From positions 868,001 through 932,000 of the forward strand of contig NW_026947514.1 in assembly GCF_034190915.1 (NCBI RefSeq): 64,000 nucleotides of DNA. Reading direction: 5' to 3'. The stretch comes from Cavia porcellus. Lineage: Eukaryota; Chordata; Mammalia; Rodentia; Caviidae. Positions 1 to 12,072 of the stretch are shown here, piece by piece (the first letter of the stretch is position 1; the number at the start of each line of letters is the position of its first letter). The position numbers were made by a program, and so were the translations under genes. Below the pieces are notes generated by a model, which saw only the letters and a list, made by a program, of their open reading frames with translations, ran no database searches and had not been told where the DNA came from.

Positions 1-204
1 GTGCTACTTCTGCTCTGCGTGGCCTCGGCCCACGCTGCACCCCAAAGGCAGGGCGCCCCGTCCCTCCTGGGAGGCTGCCCATGCTCACCCTCGAGCTGGA
101 GCTGCTGGCCTCTGCTCCCGGGGTCTGCGTGGGTCCAGGTCTCCTCTACTCGGTCCCCCTCCATCGCTGCCTCCTCCTCTCTCCTTCCCTTTCCCTCTTT
201 CTTT

Positions 205-357
205 CATTCTTTTCAGTGCCAGGATTGAGCCCAGGATTGAGCAAAGCTGCATCCCTGGGTTTTAAATTCTGAGGCTGGTCTCTAAGTTACTAAGGTGCCC
301 GGGCTGGCGATGTTTCTGCCTCAGCCTCCAGGATGCTGGATTTCCAGTTGTGCCCCA
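205..357 (-). repeat. B1-dID-type SINE remnant
   Basis: Read on the minus strand, this shows a B1-like GGAGGCTGAGGCAG and CCAGCCTCAG core followed by a partial ID-like part with CCCAGGGATGC and a duplicated AATCCTGG piece. It is divergent. Confidence 0.6.
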
Positions 358-3300
358 GCTGCCTGTTGTCCCCTTTCTCAAGGCTGTTCCTCCGAGCCCT
401 GCATAGGTGTCTCCCTTGTGGAGGGCAGGCTGAGCCCTTGCTGGGGACCCCTCGGCTGCCGCCCTGGGCCTCTGTGCTAGCTGTTACCACCAGGGGACAG
501 CGCATGCTCCGCACAGCCCTGTGTGTTCTGCAGATCCTGGCGTGGGTCTCCTTTGTGGAGCCAAGGATTTCCAGACTCTGCTCAGTGCTGGGAGGTCCCA
601 ACCCGCTCCTCCCCTTTCCGGGAAGCCAGCTGTGTGTTCTCCTTTCTCCTCGCTTCCTGTCCCAACCCCTGGCTCCTGCGCTGGGGCAGATCTCCTGGCT
701 CTGCTGTGGGCAGCATGGCGGCCTCCCCAGGTCACAGTGTGTGTGCAGCTCAGGCCCGTGCTAAGTCCCAGCACCTCAGGCAGCCACACCCTGGGCTCTC
801 GTCCTCCCCACCTGCAGCCCTGACACACTGCACAGGAGCCCCTGCCCAGCACTCAGAAGGTCACCACCGTGTCCATCGGTGACACTGGGTTCCCACCCAG
901 CCCACATCCTTGGAGTCCCTGCTGGCCAAGTCACGGCCACTGAGGATGGACTGCTCGCCCCTCACCCACCCATCCCACACTCGGGCTGCTATGAGTAGTG
1001 CTGCCAGGAGCTGGGCGTGTCTGTCCACGTCTCCTTGGGCAGCGCCGTCCAGCATCTGTGGACACTGCCTCCATCTGGGCTGCTGCATCCAACCTCCCCG
1101 CTGTGGAGTCTGGGCCTGGGCTCCCTGTGTGCTCACTGATGTCTGTCTTTGGCTTTGACAGCAGTTATCCTGGGGACAAAAGCTGATCTCTAAAGTTTTA
1201 ATTTCAGTGAGAATTCAAACACTTTGAGGTCTAGAGTTCTATCTCTTACCCATCTAGAAAGCTTGGTCGGCCCATGCTCCTGGTCTGTTGTCACAGTTCT
1301 TGACCATCGCACCGAGCAAAAGGGTGAGAGGCCACTCGCAGTCCACGTTCACACCCCCAGGAGGCTGAGGTGGGCTGTTCTCGCTGAAGCCCCGCAGCGC
1401 AAGTCCCGTGAAGACAGCCTCGAAGGAAGCCTCTCGGGCTTTTCATGGGTAGAATCAGGAAGTAAGGAGAAAGGACAGAGGAGGACATCTGTGCAGGGAC
1501 CGGAGGACAGGGGCCGAGGTCTGTGGTGTCTGACCCTAGGGCTGGCCTGGGTGATAACTCGGAGTGCAGGGAGGCGGAAGCCAGCACAGGCCTTCCTTCG
1601 GCCGGGCATCTGCTCCTGCCTGGACCTGAGGCCGGGCTGCCTTTGGCCCCTAGCGGTGGCTCTGGGAGGTTCGGGCGCCCTCCCTGCTGCTCACCCTGTG
1701 ATTTCCGCTCCGTCCTGACCGCGTCCATGCACGCACATGGAAGGGAGCCATGCACTTGGCCGTGCTGTCTACTGGACAGACTGTGTGGAGCAGTTTCATG
1801 TCCCCACCCACCCTGTCCAGGTCCCATGGCTGCTCTCCACAGAGGCACCCCTGTCACCGTGAATGATCCCATACTGATGACAGCACTGTTGGAGCCCACT
1901 GTGTGCGCCAGGGTCCCTGTGTGTCATATGTGCTGTGGTGTGTCCACCACTGGTGTGGCTCCCCGCTGTTCAGCCCCTGTGACCTCCACGTCACATAGGG
2001 TCCCCAGGGCCCCAGGGCTGCTGTCACGTGGAGTGCGGCTTCCTTAGGACGGCCCCTCACGCCTGTGGCCTAGGCTGGGTTTGCTGTGTCCCCCTTCTAA
2101 TGGCCGCAGCTGTTGCTGGCTTCACGGTGCTGGATGGCAGGATCCGCCCCTCCTCGGAAAGTAGCAGTTGTCTTAGTTCACAGGCCGAGTGTGACAAGTG
2201 TCCTAAAGTGTGATGACCTTGTGGAAGATGTGGCCGCACCTACCCAGGAGACATGGAGCCCCCTCAGGCACAGGCAGATGGCCGGAAAGATGTCAGGGAG
2301 CTGGTGCCTCGGCCCAAACCCCAGGCCCCACACAGGCTCACCCCCAGCCCTGGCCACGCAGGCTCCAGGAGGCCTGAGTGCTGGCCTCAGGCTCAGGATG
2401 GTGTCTCGGGGTTCACTGCAGTGAGCCTGGGTGAGAAGGGCAGCAGGGAGCCTGGGCTGAGGCCAGGAAGGCACCGCCGGGGCACAGAGCTCCCCGCCTT
2501 GGTCTGGGCTGTGCCGCAGGATGCTGGCTTCACATGGAAGCTGCTGTCAGGGCTGGTGCAGGACAGATGACTCATTGCCACCTCGAGGTGCCCCCACAGG
2601 CGCACTGCATATGACAGTCGCCCCATCTGGTGGCTTCTGACAGTGACCAGTGATCCTGTGCGGCTTCTGTGAGGTGGTGTATTCTGAGAGGGTGGCCCCT
2701 CTCGTGGCTATAGGACATGGCGTTGGGATGGGTCCCAGGGCCTGACCCTCATGCCGTCTCCTCCACTGTGGCTCCTCCTGGGGCTGCCCACAGACTTTGT
2801 GTGGTGCTGGCCCCCATGTGAGCCATTTCCTGGCTGCTGCAGCCTACACAGGAAGGCAGCTCGGCCCTGGGGCTGTCCCACTGTGGGTCACAGCAGCGGA
2901 CATTGGAGCCAGTGGCAGCAGAAACAAAGCCGAAGGTTTCAAACGCGCTAAAGACTGCAGGACACAAGTCTGGATCTGGCCTGACAGGCCCAAAGCTGGC
3001 CACAGCCTTCGCCACTGTGACCCCCGAGAGAGCCCGGCTGGCTTTTCCTGCAGTCTTGCGGGAAGCCAGCAGCAGGCAAAGCCATTAGCTGCACCAGGGC
3101 TCCCTCTCTGGATGTTCCTGTCCCTTCGAGGTCCCCTGAGAGGCCAGCATGAGGTCACCTCTGTCCCGGCCTGGGGACGCGCCCTCTGTCAGGCCCAAAC
3201 TACCAGGATCTGAGCCTGCCGATGCCACCAGGACCATGCTTTGGTCACTGAGGACCCCAGAAACGCACCCCGTGTGGTCCTGGTTCTCCGGCCTCAAGTT

Positions 3301-3474
3301 CCCATGCATACCGGGCCAGACTTGTTCTGGAACAACTGTGACACCCCAGACAGAACAGCAGCGTACACCAGAACTAGAAGGTTTGGAAAGAAGGTGGGGC
3401 TACGGGAAACAGAAGTAACTGGAAAAGCAGTTAGAAATCACAGCAAAGGCATTTAAAATTAAAAATGTAGAAAT
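358..3474. other. Intergenic, no gene recognised
   Basis: GC-rich unique sequence. Apart from the weak CTCF-like motif at 486 I see no gene, RNA gene or named repeat. The open frames here have no family resemblance, no initiation context and no splice continuity. Confidence 0.7.
486..503 (+). promoter_or_regulatory. CTCF-like motif, weaker
   Basis: CCACCAGGGGACAGC differs from the CTCF core at one well-conserved position (G to A in the G run). It is listed as a weak candidate. Confidence 0.3.
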
Positions 3475-3668
3475 GGCTGAGTGAGGTGGGGCGCACAGTA
3501 ACCCTAATACTCTGGGAGGCTGAGGCAGGAGCATTGAAAGTTGGAGCCCAGCCTGGGCAGCTTAGTGAGATCTTGTCCCAGAGTAAAAAATAAGGACGAG
3601 GAACGGGGCTCAGTGTGAAGGCCCTGGGTTTGATCCCCAGTACTAGAAAAAGTAAAACTGCAAAAGAA
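3475..3668 (+). repeat. B1-dID fusion SINE
   Basis: A 7SL-derived B1 body (CTGGGAGGCTGAGGCAGGA, then GCCCAGCCTGGGCAGCTTAGTGAGA) is followed by an ID-derived half (GGGGCTCAGTGTGAAGG...GGTTTGATCCCCAGTAC) and an A-rich tail. The fusion type is known from squirrel-like and hystricognath rodents and supports the taxonomic call. Confidence 0.85.
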
Positions 3669-4105
3669 ACAGAAGGATCCTAAGAGAAAGCGGAGGGCAG
3701 AGAGGCCCGTGGGGCGGGGCTGAGCCTGATCTCAGGGAGGCTGCAAGCTGGCTGGAGGCTCAGCTTGGGATTCAGCCCTGCTGCACAAAGGGGCCTGGGG
3801 GTCGCACTGGCGTGGGACCACGGAGCCCCTTGTGTGGTCCGCCTGCCTGCCAGGCTGTGGTTGGGTTGTGGCCTTTGTGTCCATGAGTGTGGACAGGGGA
3901 TCGGCGCAGGTCACAGGGCCTCTCAGCCGCGTGAGGAGGATCTGGGGACCAGGGCTGGGGCCTGGAAGTCCAGGGTAGGGGATGGGCGATGGGTTGGCAC
4001 AGGGATGGCAATGGCAGCGGCAGGACGATGACGGGGGAGGAGGACAGATCTGGGCCCCAGACGGGCGGGGCTGCTGCCGCCTGGCCGAGGACGTGTGGGG
4101 CGGGG

Positions 4106-4119
4106 GCGCCCTCTGGTGG
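4106..4119 (-). promoter_or_regulatory. CTCF-like motif
   Basis: On the minus strand the sequence reads CCACCAGAGGGCGC, a full match to the CTCF core consensus. Occupancy cannot be judged from sequence. Confidence 0.5.
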
Positions 4120-4649
4120 TGTGAGGCGCCGGCGCCTTCCCTGACCTTCTGTGGTCCCCACTAGGGCTCCAGACCTGGCTGCGGTCTACACCTCCCTGCC
4201 CGGGCAACCGGATTCCCACCAGGATTCCCAGCAGGGCGGTGGCCCGAGTGGGTGCTGCAGTCCTGGTGCGGGCAGGGACCTGACTGCAGCTGATAGGGAG
4301 TCTCTGTGCGCTGTCGAGCGATGACAAAGCCTCTTTTGTCCCATGTGCTTGTTTACGTGCAGAGCTGCTGAGCGCTGCATCTCTGGGGCCAGAGCAGGGC
4401 GGCTGCCAGGCACTGTGGGCACCTGGGAGCCCCAGGGGCCGGGCCTGAGCGGCAGCCCCCAACCCTGCTGCTGTATCGGCAGTGCCAGTGACTTGGGCCT
4501 GGGTCCATGCTGCTATTAGCTGTGAGCTAATAGTTGTCAAAATAAGTGAAGCCAGCAGAAGATTGGAAAGACAGTGAAGAGCTTCGGGAACAAAGAATAA
4601 AAAGTGACATTTCAGCCCACATGCCTGATACTGCTGATCTCATTCTCCT

Positions 4650-4688
4650 GTCCCTGTCTCTCTGTCTCTGTCTCTGTCTGTCTTTCTC
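4650..4688 (+). repeat. CTGTCT-type simple repeat
   Basis: Imperfect run of TCTG and TCTC units. Confidence 0.8.
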
Positions 4689-4973
4689 GTCCCCCTGCCC
4701 AGCCCTGCTCTGCCTCTGCGCTGCACCACTGATCTCCACCCGGTTGGTGTTCATGGCGGGAGGCGCCACCTCTACCTCTGCTGTCCGAGTTTCTGCCTCC
4801 TGACACTGCACACAGGTGGGTGAATTTCCACACCAGAGCCCTGGGACACCAGCGCTGGGGGTGTTAGTTGCAGGGATGTATAGTGAGGGTGAACGATTTT
4901 CCAGCACAAAGTACAAAATTCTGTTGGAATGGAAATAAAAGGTAAGGGAGAAAAAAAGATACCCATTAAAGAG

Positions 4974-5020
<47 letters not shown>
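4974..5020 (+). repeat. (TG)n microsatellite
   Basis: An uninterrupted TG run of about 23 units, directly next to a B1-dID remnant. Confidence 0.97.
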
Positions 5021-5022
<2 letters not shown>

Positions 5023-5195
5023 AGACGGGGGTTAAGCCCAGGACCTTCACATTGAGCTACACTCTCAGCCTTTTTTATTTTTTAAATTTTGAGACAGGAT
5101 GTCCTCAAGCACTGAGTTGCCCCGGCTGGATTTGAACTTGTGATCCTCTTGCCTCAGTTTCCCACGAAGCCGTGATCACAAGTGCGTGCTGCACA
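5023..5195 (-). repeat. B1-dID SINE remnant
   Basis: Read on the minus strand, a divergent B1 half (5080-5195) is followed by an ID-like half (TGTAGCTCAATGTGAAGG, TGGGCTTAACC) and then by the microsatellite. The TG run on the plus strand is the CA-rich end of the SINE tail, a usual origin of rodent CA repeats. Confidence 0.7.
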
Positions 5196-5559
5196 CGGTG
5201 CCAAAGTATTGCCTTGTAAGTGCTGGCGGCGAGCTCGAAGTCTCTGTGCCATGAGGCTTGTTGGGTCCTCTTAAAAGACCAATCCCACCATTTGTAAAAG
5301 CATTAACCACAGATGCCCACAGCCCCACGAACAAACCTCAAACTATTCCGTGGAGCAACAGATGTCTCACCCCAAAGAGGACACGCCAGGCCAAAGCCCC
5401 ATCAGCCCCGGGTCACCTCCTGTTCCCGGACGACTCTCCTCTGAGGCTGCAGGTATGTGGCCCCTGTGGCGAGCATCCCCGTGCTCAGGCTCTCCACTCC
5501 CTGAGGCTGCTGCATGCAAACTCCACTTTGAAAGAGGAAATAGTCCCAAGGCGTGTAGT

Positions 5560-5900
5560 GGCTTGACTCAGCTGGTGATCTTCAAGGTGGACTGGGGAGG
5601 GCAGAGCGCCAGAGGGGGAACTGGTGGGAGAGCATGACCGGGTTGTGCTGATGGAGGCGGCAGGGTGGGTGGTGCCGTGGTCAGCGCCTCCAGCTCCGGA
5701 GGTGTCTAGGGACTTTCCTGTGATGCAACAGGAAGCTGAGAGTTTCAGATGCTGGTGAGATCTCTGATGTCCCTGTTTGAGGGGTGCAGGACAGGCAGAA
5801 ACCCAGGCTGGAGGCTGAGAGCTGAGGCCCCTGTGGAAAGCCTGTTCCTGATCTTTCAGAAGTGACAGTGTTACTTTGTTTAGCCACTGCATTACTTCTA
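5560..5900 (+). repeat. Possible ancient MaLR-type LTR remnant
   Basis: The end (TTACTTTGTTTAGCCACTGC) resembles the TTGTTTAAGCCAC end of mammalian MaLR LTRs, and the preceding CTTTCAGAAGTGA region is consistent. This is by eye and low-confidence. Confidence 0.35.
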
Positions 5901-8814
5901 AGAGACCATGTTCAGTGACAATGTGACTTGTAAAAGAAACTCTAAGAAGTTTAGAAGTAAAGCTGTTTCCTGTAAGGACCCAGAAAACACAGTAACCAGG
6001 GGTACTGCTGAGAGGAGTGGAACGGAAAAGAGCTCAGGTCTAGCTCAAGCTCCGGAGAAATTCTTCTGAGTCAGCTTCCTAAAGGAAAGCACAGCTTCAC
6101 CCTTCCTTTCTTCCGGAATTACTTAAGAGTAACGCTGTCCTCTGGCGCCACTTGGGCTATTGCCCGTGATTTTTGTCGCCCAGTGCCCTCGTTAGGAAGT
6201 GAATGAAAACCTGTGGCCGGCAGTGTTTCCCTGAGGCACAGCTGTCTGGAGGGCCTCACATTTCCTGAGTGCTGCCTGCGCGCTGGGCTCAGTGTCCTGC
6301 GCGGGTTAAGGGTCAGAGGATGGCGGAGGAGCTCAGGCGACAGATTTGGAAGCACACTCAACCCGCCCCGGGCCCGAGGGGCCGAGTAGCCCCTCCGTGC
6401 TGCACCCTTGCCGTGTGGGGCAGGCCGGGTGGAGGTTAGGACTTGAAAAGCACTGTCCATTGTTAGTGCTGAGACTCACGGCACAGTCCACCCTCCAGGA
6501 AGCTCTCGGTCCCTGGGCTTCTCGCAGGTGCTCTTTGCCTGTTTGCTTGCTTGGTGTCTGAAGGCAGGTGCTTTCTTTCTTTGTGGCACACTGAGTCCTG
6601 CATGCCTGGTGTTTGTGTGGCTGTTACCCTTCCATACCCGCTTTGATCTGGCAGGCGCCGACAAGGTGTGTTGAAGGCTCCCGCTGTGCCTCGGCTCAGG
6701 GACGCCTTCCTGCCTTTCTAGTGGTCTTCTCCATGTTTTGGAGCCAAAGGTTAATAACTGTGATATGGTCTCAGCGGATGTGTCAGCGTGGCCCTGCTGG
6801 GGACTTCCCTCCGTCAAGGTCTCTGCAAGCCTCATATCTTGTTTCTAATTTAATTTCCTGCAAGATTGTGTGGGAGTTTGCTCCTTAGTGATTGTAGAAA
6901 ACAAAAGCAACATCCTGGCTTCTTTTGCCAGCAAAGAGAAGTCCAGAGAATAAGAAGCAACATGCCCAGGGACCCTGTGTGTGCCACACTCCAGCAGGGT
7001 GGCCTCCTACTCTGAGACCACTGTCCCATAGTGATGGCTGGTGCTGCTTGGAAGGTGCTCTTTGGTCATTACAGGGCCACCTTGGGCTTAGTCCCCACAT
7101 CCCACAGGGGCAGAGGTTGTAAATTTGGTAGCTCCAAGGCCAGGTGCTGCCCAGTGGCATGTGTCCCAATCTACAGGGTGTTGAGGGCATCCTGGGAGGG
7201 CCCTGGGCACCTTGGGGTGCCTCACAGGTCAGTGCTGTTCGTCGCCTGAGTAAGCAGAGTGTCCCCTGGGGCCTGGGCAGAACAAGTCCAGTCTCCAAAG
7301 TCACACCACTGACCTGTGTGTGTGGGGCGGTCTCGTGGACATCGTCAGAGCAGGACACACCCTGGCTGGGGCCAGCTAACTCACTGTCACTCGCTCACTC
7401 AGCAAGGGCTGTTCTCTCTCAGCCAAGGCTGGCAGAGCCCTGGCATCCTGCAGGCTTGGGAGCTCGGGGTGGCACCAGGAGGCTTCTCTGCTGTGTCCCT
7501 CTGGGACCTCTGGGAGGCTGTGGGTCACAGGCTGTGGGGACACCAGCAGGGGCCTGAGGAGGGGCAGCAGGCACGGCACTGGCCAGGGAGCACAGAGGGT
7601 GGGGAGGGATGGGTATGGCCGGGCCCGGTTCCCATAGCAGGCCTCCATGTCGAGTCACCCGCTGCTCAGGTCTCCTTCCAAGTTTTCCTGGGCCTGGGAA
7701 ATTGATGGGCCAGGTTTGGTCCTGTGCCATCCATGAGTTACCCTGGCCTAGTGGGCAACACCTGCCCCGGCGAGGCCGGGTTCTATGAGGACCTGGCCAG
7801 AAGCCGTCAGTTGACATATGCCATGCTTGAGCCTCTACCGACCCTAAGTGGCTCCCTGACCCGCTGGATGGGGAGGAAGCAGGAGGGTGTTACTCAGGTG
7901 AGGCCGGGCGTGGACTGTGCCCTGCAGGATCCATGTGACTAGCCGGGCGCTGTGTAGGCAGCATGTGGGTGGGAGGCGGCTCAGGGTGTGAACTGCGCAG
8001 CCCTAAGGGGTGAAGCAGGTGCTGGGGTCCTGGCTATGACTGGGGAGGGCAGGTGAGGAGCAGGGGACCCCTGGGGCCTCTCCAAGTGTCTCTGGTAAGC
8101 CCATGGGGTCAGGGACCTGCTCTGTCTCCTCGACTTGTCTGCTTCTTCTAGGGGATGGTTGAGGGTGGGGTCCAGGAAGGGGGACCTCAGGCCTCCTCAC
8201 TCCCCAGCGCTGCCCTGCCTGAGGATCTGCACCTCCAGGAGACCCCCTAGTCTGCAGTCCTGCCCCATTGCCCTCTGCTTGGGAGCCTGGCCTAGGGATG
8301 CTGTGGCTGGGGCGGCAGCAGGGTGCTGAGTCCTGGGTACAGCTGGTATCTCGGGACCTGGGTCCCTGAGTGGGGGGTGGGAGGCCCGTGGGGAGCAGAG
8401 ATGTGAAGACAGCTCATTTCTCCTCACTCTTCCCTTGGGCATTTGTGGGGAGATGGAGGTTGTGAAGTTCAGGAAGTCCTGGGTCCTGCCTGGGAGGCAT
8501 CACAGGAGCCTGACACCTCCAGTCAGCAGGGGCCTCACAGGTGCATCTGAGCAGGGGAGCAGGGTGTGTGCGGCACCCCAAACTCTGCAAGGCATTTCTG
8601 GCTGAGGAGTCAGGCAGGAGCAAGGCCAGGAGATACTTGTCTTCCACCTTGGGGCAGCTGAGGTCATACCCATACTGGCCACTTGGAGGCGCCCAAGCTC
8701 CACTCACAGCTGGGAGCGCCCAGGGAGGGGAAATCGCGTCAGGCCAAAGGGGCATCTTGAGGAGGGTGTGTGTGGACTGAGTGGGTGGTCAGTGCCGGGG
8801 CAGTGCCCACGAGG
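5901..8814. other. Intergenic, no gene recognised
   Basis: Unique sequence, AT-richer to about 6950 and GC-rich after. No gene, RNA gene or clear repeat was recognised. Confidence 0.65.
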
Positions 8815-8950
8815 GAGTGAATAATGCATGCTGCAAATGAAGAATTAAAGGGGTGTGGGAGGGGGCCGTCCTGCGTTAATATTTATTAAACCCACAGCCA
8901 TTCCTCCAAGAGCCTCATGAATATTAATTCCCAATAAACCTTAGTCTGAA
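8815..8950. promoter_or_regulatory. AT-rich island, candidate conserved element
   Basis: An abrupt AT-rich island in GC-rich DNA with clustered homeodomain- and POU-like words (AATAATGCATGC, TTAATATTTATT, ATGAATATTAATT). There is no poly-A tail, target duplication or repeat resemblance. The regulatory role is inferred from composition and motif density only. Confidence 0.4.
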
Positions 8951-10134
8951 GGGGGTTGCTTCTCTCAGAGAACCTGTCTGGGGCTGTGCTAGGGTGGGGG
9001 AGGCCTGGGGTCCCTTGAGAGCCTGATTCTGAGGGCTCTACGTTGCAGCCAGTGGTCCCAGCCTGCCCTGCTGGCTCCCACCAGGTTCAAGACCCACAGA
9101 GTGGCCCTGTTGACACATTAGGACCCAGGAAGCCCCTGGCCAGGGCCCTAGTCTCCCATGGTGAGTCTGTGTGTCCCCTGGGCTCTGTTGGTCACGCACA
9201 CGGAAGGGGTGCAGCTGTGATGCCAAAGCCCCAGGCCCTACCCCTCGGTCTACTCTGTGGGTGTGGGGGAGTTTACCGGGCCCAGAATCCAAGCTCTGTC
9301 CTGTGTCTACCCCAGGGCCAGTGATCTAGATGGTGTCAGCAGGGTCTAACGTGACCTTTCTGCTCATAACCAGCTGCTTTCCCTGCCGGGTGCCCCTCAA
9401 CTTTGGGCACCTTCGACTTAGTTCGCAGTCTGCGTGGCCCTTTTGGGGCACTGTGGCTGGATTGCTGCGCTGTGTCATTTGCCTGTGTCTGGTGGGCACG
9501 GCTGACCTCTATGTTGCGTCCCTTCCGTTCATCCCCAGCTGCTCAGCAAGGAGCCATGTGGTTTCCTAAAGGGGTCCAGAGGTGCCAATCCGAAGGCAGA
9601 TTCAGAGACTCTGTGTTGCGCCCCAAGCCTTCCCCGTGGGCGTGGCCCCTGGGGTGGTGGAGGATCCCGCGTCTCGGAGGCTCCTGCTGCGCCTTGGTCC
9701 TGGTTCCTGGCTGCTCACAGTGGTGCAGAGGAGCAGGACCAACTGGCGGCTTCCTCTTGGGAGTGTCCTGGGGCTTCCCTGTCACAGTCGTGGCATTGTG
9801 CAGTGACAGTCACCCCTTCTTTCCCCACCCAGATTCCTGCTTCAGTCTCTGGGTTCGTGGCTCTCACTGGGCTCTCAGGACTCATCATCGGAGGGTGACC
9901 AGGGCCCCCTCGACCACTCTGGACCTCGCGGTGTTTGTGGCTGATGTCCGAGGGAGGTGGATTCTCTGAGGCAGGGTGTCCTCTTCCACCTGTAGCACTG
10001 TGAGTTTCGCCGTCATGAATCAGTGTCCGCTCGCCATGGCCCTCTGCTCTGTACACCGGGACCATCCCTGCGTGCTCTGGCCCCTGGGTCCTTGGGTTCT
10101 GGGCTTGGGGAGCCGTGCTGGACCGTGTGTTGTC
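8951..10134. other. Intergenic, no gene recognised
   Basis: GC-rich unique sequence; nothing recognised. Confidence 0.65.
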
Positions 10135-10370
10135 CTTTTTGGTCATTTTGTTAAATGCCATTGATTGTGAGGCGCCTGCTGCTTTATGCGCCTGTAAGAA
10201 AGAGAAAATGCTCCCTGTGAGCGGTGACACAGTGCTTGGTCACGCAGAGCCCTACTTTACATTCATCAAAGAGCTCCGCCGGACTCACTTAATCACAGGA
10301 TTTTATCACAGCCCACTCTTCTGCATACATAAAAAGGAAAATAAAAGCAAAATATGCAAGTCTTCACAGA
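10135..10370. promoter_or_regulatory. Candidate conserved element
   Basis: A compositionally distinct block with words such as TTAAATGCCATTGATTGTGA, ACTTAATCACAGG and CATACATAAAAAGG and no repeat signature. Inferred only. Confidence 0.3.
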
Positions 10371-11764
10371 GCTCAGGACTGGTGCTTCCGAGTCAGAGTC
10401 CAGCTCGCTGTCACTGGGTCCCTGCGCCACTGGGGTGGCAGGTGTGTGCAGGGTGGCGTTCCTGAGACGGTAACGCAGGGTCCCTCCAGGCTGCTGTGAC
10501 ACGGCTGCTCCCGCTCTCCTGAGGCCTGGTGGGAAGCTTGCAGGTGTGGTCCCCTCTCCTTTCCTGGGGTTTAGTTGGTGGACTTCCATCCGTCCATCCG
10601 CCTGGCTGCTGCTCAGTGTCTGTCAGGAGCTGAGGGACCTTTCCTCGCCTGCTCCTCCTACCCATGCTTCGATTAGCAGGCCTGTGTAGCCTTGTGAGCA
10701 AGCTGGAAAAGTTTGAGTCGGCCCCTGTGAACTATGGGGTGCCCTGGACAGAAGCTGGGGACCGAGGTGCTGAGGGAGGGGGATGGGGCACACCCCTAGG
10801 CCCTCCTAAGGGATGCTGTGCTCTGCACCCAGGGATTGGGGTTCCCTGAAGGTTGACGGCGCCTTGGATGTCCCTCGCACAGAGGAGGAGCTGGTGTCGC
10901 AGGTCACAGGTCATAGGCCATGGGTCATGGGGAGTTGGGGGAGGGGGGCCCAAAGGCCTGACCAGTGCCTGCTGCGCCCCAGGCCCCAGTCCTCCTGAGG
11001 CAGAGGCTGAGTGGCCTGGTGGAGGGTACTGCTCTCATCCTGCGCTGGAGCCTGCCGTGGGAGGCCCAGGGTGGGCCTGGGATGGTGCTGGGCCCTCGGG
11101 AAACTGTAAGAGCACAGCTGCGGCCCTTGATGGGGTGCAGCTCAGGGCACACTGGCCCCTACTGCGAGGTACAAACATCACAGGGTACCTAGTCACGTGC
11201 CACCGAGCTGCAGAGGAAGAGGCCTGGCTGCTGGCTACTGGGGCCTGCTGTGTCCGCTCTGTACACAGCCTCCTGCGCACCCGTGTCTGTTTCCACAACA
11301 TTCGCAGTCTGTCCCTGGTGGCCCTGCCTGGTCTCCCTCTGTGGGGCACTGTGTGGCCCCAGCTCTGAGCCCTGCAGAGTCCTGGGCTCGGGCCCATCCT
11401 CGAGCAGGACTGTGCTGGGCTGTCCTCACAGGGAGGGCTGTGACAGAAGCAGGAGGGGCCGGCCGAGCGCCCCAGGCTGGGGCTCCTGGCCTAGGATCAG
11501 GGACAGGGCCTGGGATCCCGCAGCCCCAGCAGTGGCGGATGTGTCCAGATACCGTGAGCCTGCAGGCTCCACGCTGCGGGCAGGGCCTGTCCCTCCTCTT
11601 CTCCGGCCTGCAGGCCCCAGCCCTAGCTGTCTTGGGAGCAAGGTGGTGCCTGAGGTTGGGCCAGGGTTTCAGGGCCCCAGCTTCCTGGACACAGCGGTGG
11701 CCTTGGGTTGGTCTCCTGGTAGGTGCCCACTGCTCTCCCGGCTGGGCCATGGTGGGGTGGGGGG
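10371..11764. other. Intergenic, no gene recognised
   Basis: GC-rich unique sequence; nothing recognised. Confidence 0.65.
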
Positions 11765-12072
11765 GTTCAGCCTGCTTAATTATCCAGTGATTTAAGTGAG
11801 AATGCAAAGGGGTTTTTATTAATTTGCATATAAAAGTTATGAAACCCAAAATATCCGGGACATGGCAAATTAGTGCGCCGTAAACCCGAGCAGGTAGGCG
11901 GGGCTTCCTGAGCATTGCAGCCGTGATAGAGGTCAGCAGGGAGACATATGGGTGCGCGTTAATGGTCTGGGCGCACGCCTGTGAAATTTATCCCTTTCTG
12001 CTTTCCTCCAGTGGGTATCTTAACCGTGCTCTTGTGTATATAACGTTAATTCAGTCATAAAATAAAAGGCAG
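11765..12072. promoter_or_regulatory. AT-rich island, candidate conserved enhancer-like element
   Basis: About 300 bp of sharply different composition. It contains TTAATTAT, CAGTGATTTAAGTG, TTATTAATTTGCATATAAAA (POU octamer half plus TAAT), GGCGCACGCC, TATATAACGTTAATTC and CATAAAATAAAA. It has none of the marks of a mobile element. This is one of the best-looking non-coding candidates in the left half; conservation has not been tested. Confidence 0.45.
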
